Source: DASYVD01 sp036000545
GTDB lineage: Bacteria > Actinomycetota > UBA4738 > CALAEC01
Direction of reading: 5' to 3'
DNA: 5,817 bases
Assembly: GCA_036000545.1 (NCBI GenBank)
Contig: DASYVD010000006.1
Span: 1-5,817, forward strand
The translations under genes and the position numbers were made by a program. Below are positions 5,095-5,817 of the stretch, piece after piece (the stretch's first letter is position 1; each line of letters starts with the position of its first letter). Under the pieces are notes generated by a model. The model was not told where the DNA came from. It did no database searches and worked only from the letters and a program-made list of their open reading frames with translations.

Positions 5095-5507
5095 GTCGCC
5101 GCTCCCTCCGGCTCCCCCGCAGCGGCCGCCTCTCTGCGCTCGAGCAGCGAGATCACCATGTCGGCCAGGGCAAAGGGATCGACGGGTTTGACGAACCATC
5201 CGTCGGCCCCGGACCATTTGGCCAGCCACTCGTCCTCCCGACGAGCCAGGACCACCACCACGACGCCGGGGAACGGCTCCACGGCCCCCTTGAGGTCCTT
5301 GACCACCGCGAACGCTCCCGCCCGAGAGGCGATCTCGTCGGCCACGACCACGTCGGGTCGCTCCCGCCAAGCCACCCGGATCCCTTCCAGGCCGTCCGCC
5401 GCCCCCAGGAAGCTCCAGGGTGCACTCCCATCGCCCTCGAGAGCGCCGAGAGCCACGCGCAGGGTTTCTCGTACCTTCGGATCTGGGGAAATCAGTAGCG
5501 CCTTCAC
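5091..5507 (-). CDS. Stand-alone receiver-domain (CheY-like) protein, partly degenerate
   Basis: The 138-residue protein is a single receiver-like domain of about 115 residues plus an Ala/Glu tail, with no output domain. Landmarks are Asp9 (LLISPDPKVRETL), where receivers usually have two acidic residues; Asp57 (RPDVVVADE), the expected phosphoacceptor; and Lys107 (GADGWFVKPVDPFALADMV), the conserved lysine before cis-Pro. The usual Thr/Ser at the end of strand 4 is Ala88 (VVVVVLARR). With one acid and no Thr/Ser it may be phosphorylated poorly or act without phosphorylation. No histidine kinase is in the window. The start is GTG at 5507 (GTG-AAG-GCG), giving the classical short N-terminal strand; an ATG at 5515 is out of frame. 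A TAGAAT 6 bases upstream suggests a leaderless message. It is the first gene of the four-gene cluster and overlaps the zinc-ribbon gene by four bases. Confidence 0.78.
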   Translation of the reverse strand: MKALLISPDPKVRETLRVALGALEGDGSAPWSFLGAADGLEGIRVAWRERPDVVVADEIASRAGAFAVVKDLKGAVEPFPGVVVVVLARREDEWLAKWSGADGWFVKPVDPFALADMVISLLERREAAAAGEPEGAAT

Positions 5508-5513
5508 GGGCCC

Positions 5514-5519
5514 ATTCTA
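5514..5519 (-). promoter_or_regulatory. -10 element of a probable leaderless promoter for the four-gene cluster
   Basis: Read on the minus strand this is TAGAAT, followed by GGGCCC and then the GTG at 5507. The layout copies that of the thiolase promoter (TAGAAT, 7 bases, GTG). There is no ribosome binding site before the GTG. The preceding gene ends only 40 bases upstream, so read-through from it is also possible. No convincing -35 is seen; a short CGGGGGTCCCCCG palindrome lies at 5521-5533. Confidence 0.55.
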
Positions 5520-5547
5520 GCGGGGGTCCCCCGGCCGACCGCGCCTC

Positions 5548-5817
5548 TTACTCCGCGTAGGCCCAGCCCCGCCAATCCTCGACATCGAGTGCGATGACCG
5601 CTCCTTGGGGGGGTTCCGTGTCGTACTGGTCGTACTTCTCGCCGAGAGACCGGAGTGCGCGAGCGCGCTCCGGTCCCTCCTCGATCACCCGACCCCGGCC
5701 ACGGAGCCGGACCCACCACACCGTGGGCCAGTCCTCGTCGTAGTCGTCGACCAGGACGGTGAAGCGGGGGTCGCGGCGGAGGTTCTCCAGCCGGCGAAGG
5801 TGGCGCGTTCGCTTTGG
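5548..5817 (-). CDS. PPOX-class F420-dependent oxidoreductase (5' end cut by window edge)
   Basis: Eighty-nine C-terminal residues are visible, ending at a TAA at 5550-5548. They show the split-barrel flavin/F420-binding pattern KRTRHLRRLENLRRDPRF, then TVLVDDYDEDWPTVWWVRLR with GRGRVIEEG, EKYDQYDTEPPQGAVIALDV and EDWRGWAYAE at the end. The VDxYDEDWxxxWWVR block, the KYxQY block and the terminal WRGW are typical, as I remember them, of the actinobacterial Rv0121-type PPOX group (TIGR03668). Members of this superfamily use F420 or flavin in the cytoplasm; the substrate of this group is not known. A run of seven G on the plus strand near 5607 is in frame, so there is no frameshift. It lies 40 bases upstream of the receiver gene on the same strand. 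Confidence 0.85.
   Translation of the reverse strand, partial: PKRTRHLRRLENLRRDPRFTVLVDDYDEDWPTVWWVRLRGRGRVIEEGPERARALRSLGEKYDQYDTEPPQGAVIALDVEDWRGWAYAE

Noticed and set aside
5521..5533. CGGGGGTCCCCCG palindrome as a hairpin terminator of the PPOX gene
   Set aside because: The single-base centre cannot form a stable loop and no T-run follows on the minus strand; it may be chance or part of a protein site.

Overview
The window is very GC-rich, and its genes use GTG as well as ATG starts. Several features point to an actinobacterium, probably an uncultured or deep-branching one. There is an F420-type PPOX oxidoreductase. There is a textbook Gram-positive/mycobacterial LexA box (TCGAAC-N4-GTTCGA). 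There is a DnaQ-type exonuclease that in homologs is typically fused to a UvrC-like half. Two genes appear to be leaderless, starting at GTG 6-7 bases after a TAGAAT -10 element. The assignment is by gene content only; a Chloroflexota relative cannot be excluded.

Layout. (1) Bases 1-997, minus strand: a 100-residue zinc-ribbon protein followed, with a GTGA stop/start overlap, by an alpha-methylacyl-CoA racemase-like CaiB/BaiF enzyme that runs off the left edge. (2) Bases 998-1104: a divergent control region with a strong TTGACA-N17-TAGCAT promoter whose spacer is almost filled by a perfect LexA/SOS box. (3) Bases 1105-2037, plus strand: a DEDDh exonuclease with all catalytic residues. It reaches the first few residues of the expected GIY-YIG domain and then loses it. 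A shred of the UVR-like region survives in another frame, and the open frame runs 136 bases into the convergent gene. (4) Bases 1902-2528, minus strand: a polytopic membrane protein resembling DUF2238/YjdF. (5) Bases 2593-3768, plus strand: a complete acetyl-CoA C-acetyltransferase. (6) Bases 3779-5507, minus strand: a tight four-gene cluster reading receiver-domain protein, zinc-ribbon protein, DUF72/YecE protein, 36-residue membrane peptide. (7) Bases 5548-5817, minus strand: the C-terminal 89 residues of a PPOX-class F420-dependent oxidoreductase.

Functional reading. The racemase-like enzyme and the thiolase fit (branched) fatty acyl-CoA breakdown, although they lie on opposite strands in separate transcription units. 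The exonuclease is a DNA-damage gene by both family and promoter, and it appears to have been reduced to its nuclease half while keeping SOS control. The four-gene cluster has coupled or near-zero gene junctions, so its members are probably made together. It contains no recognisable enzyme other than the uncharacterised DUF72 barrel, so it is the best candidate here for an undescribed functional unit. There are no RNA genes, insertion sequences, CRISPR arrays or convincing terminators. No stretch over 300 bases is without a gene.
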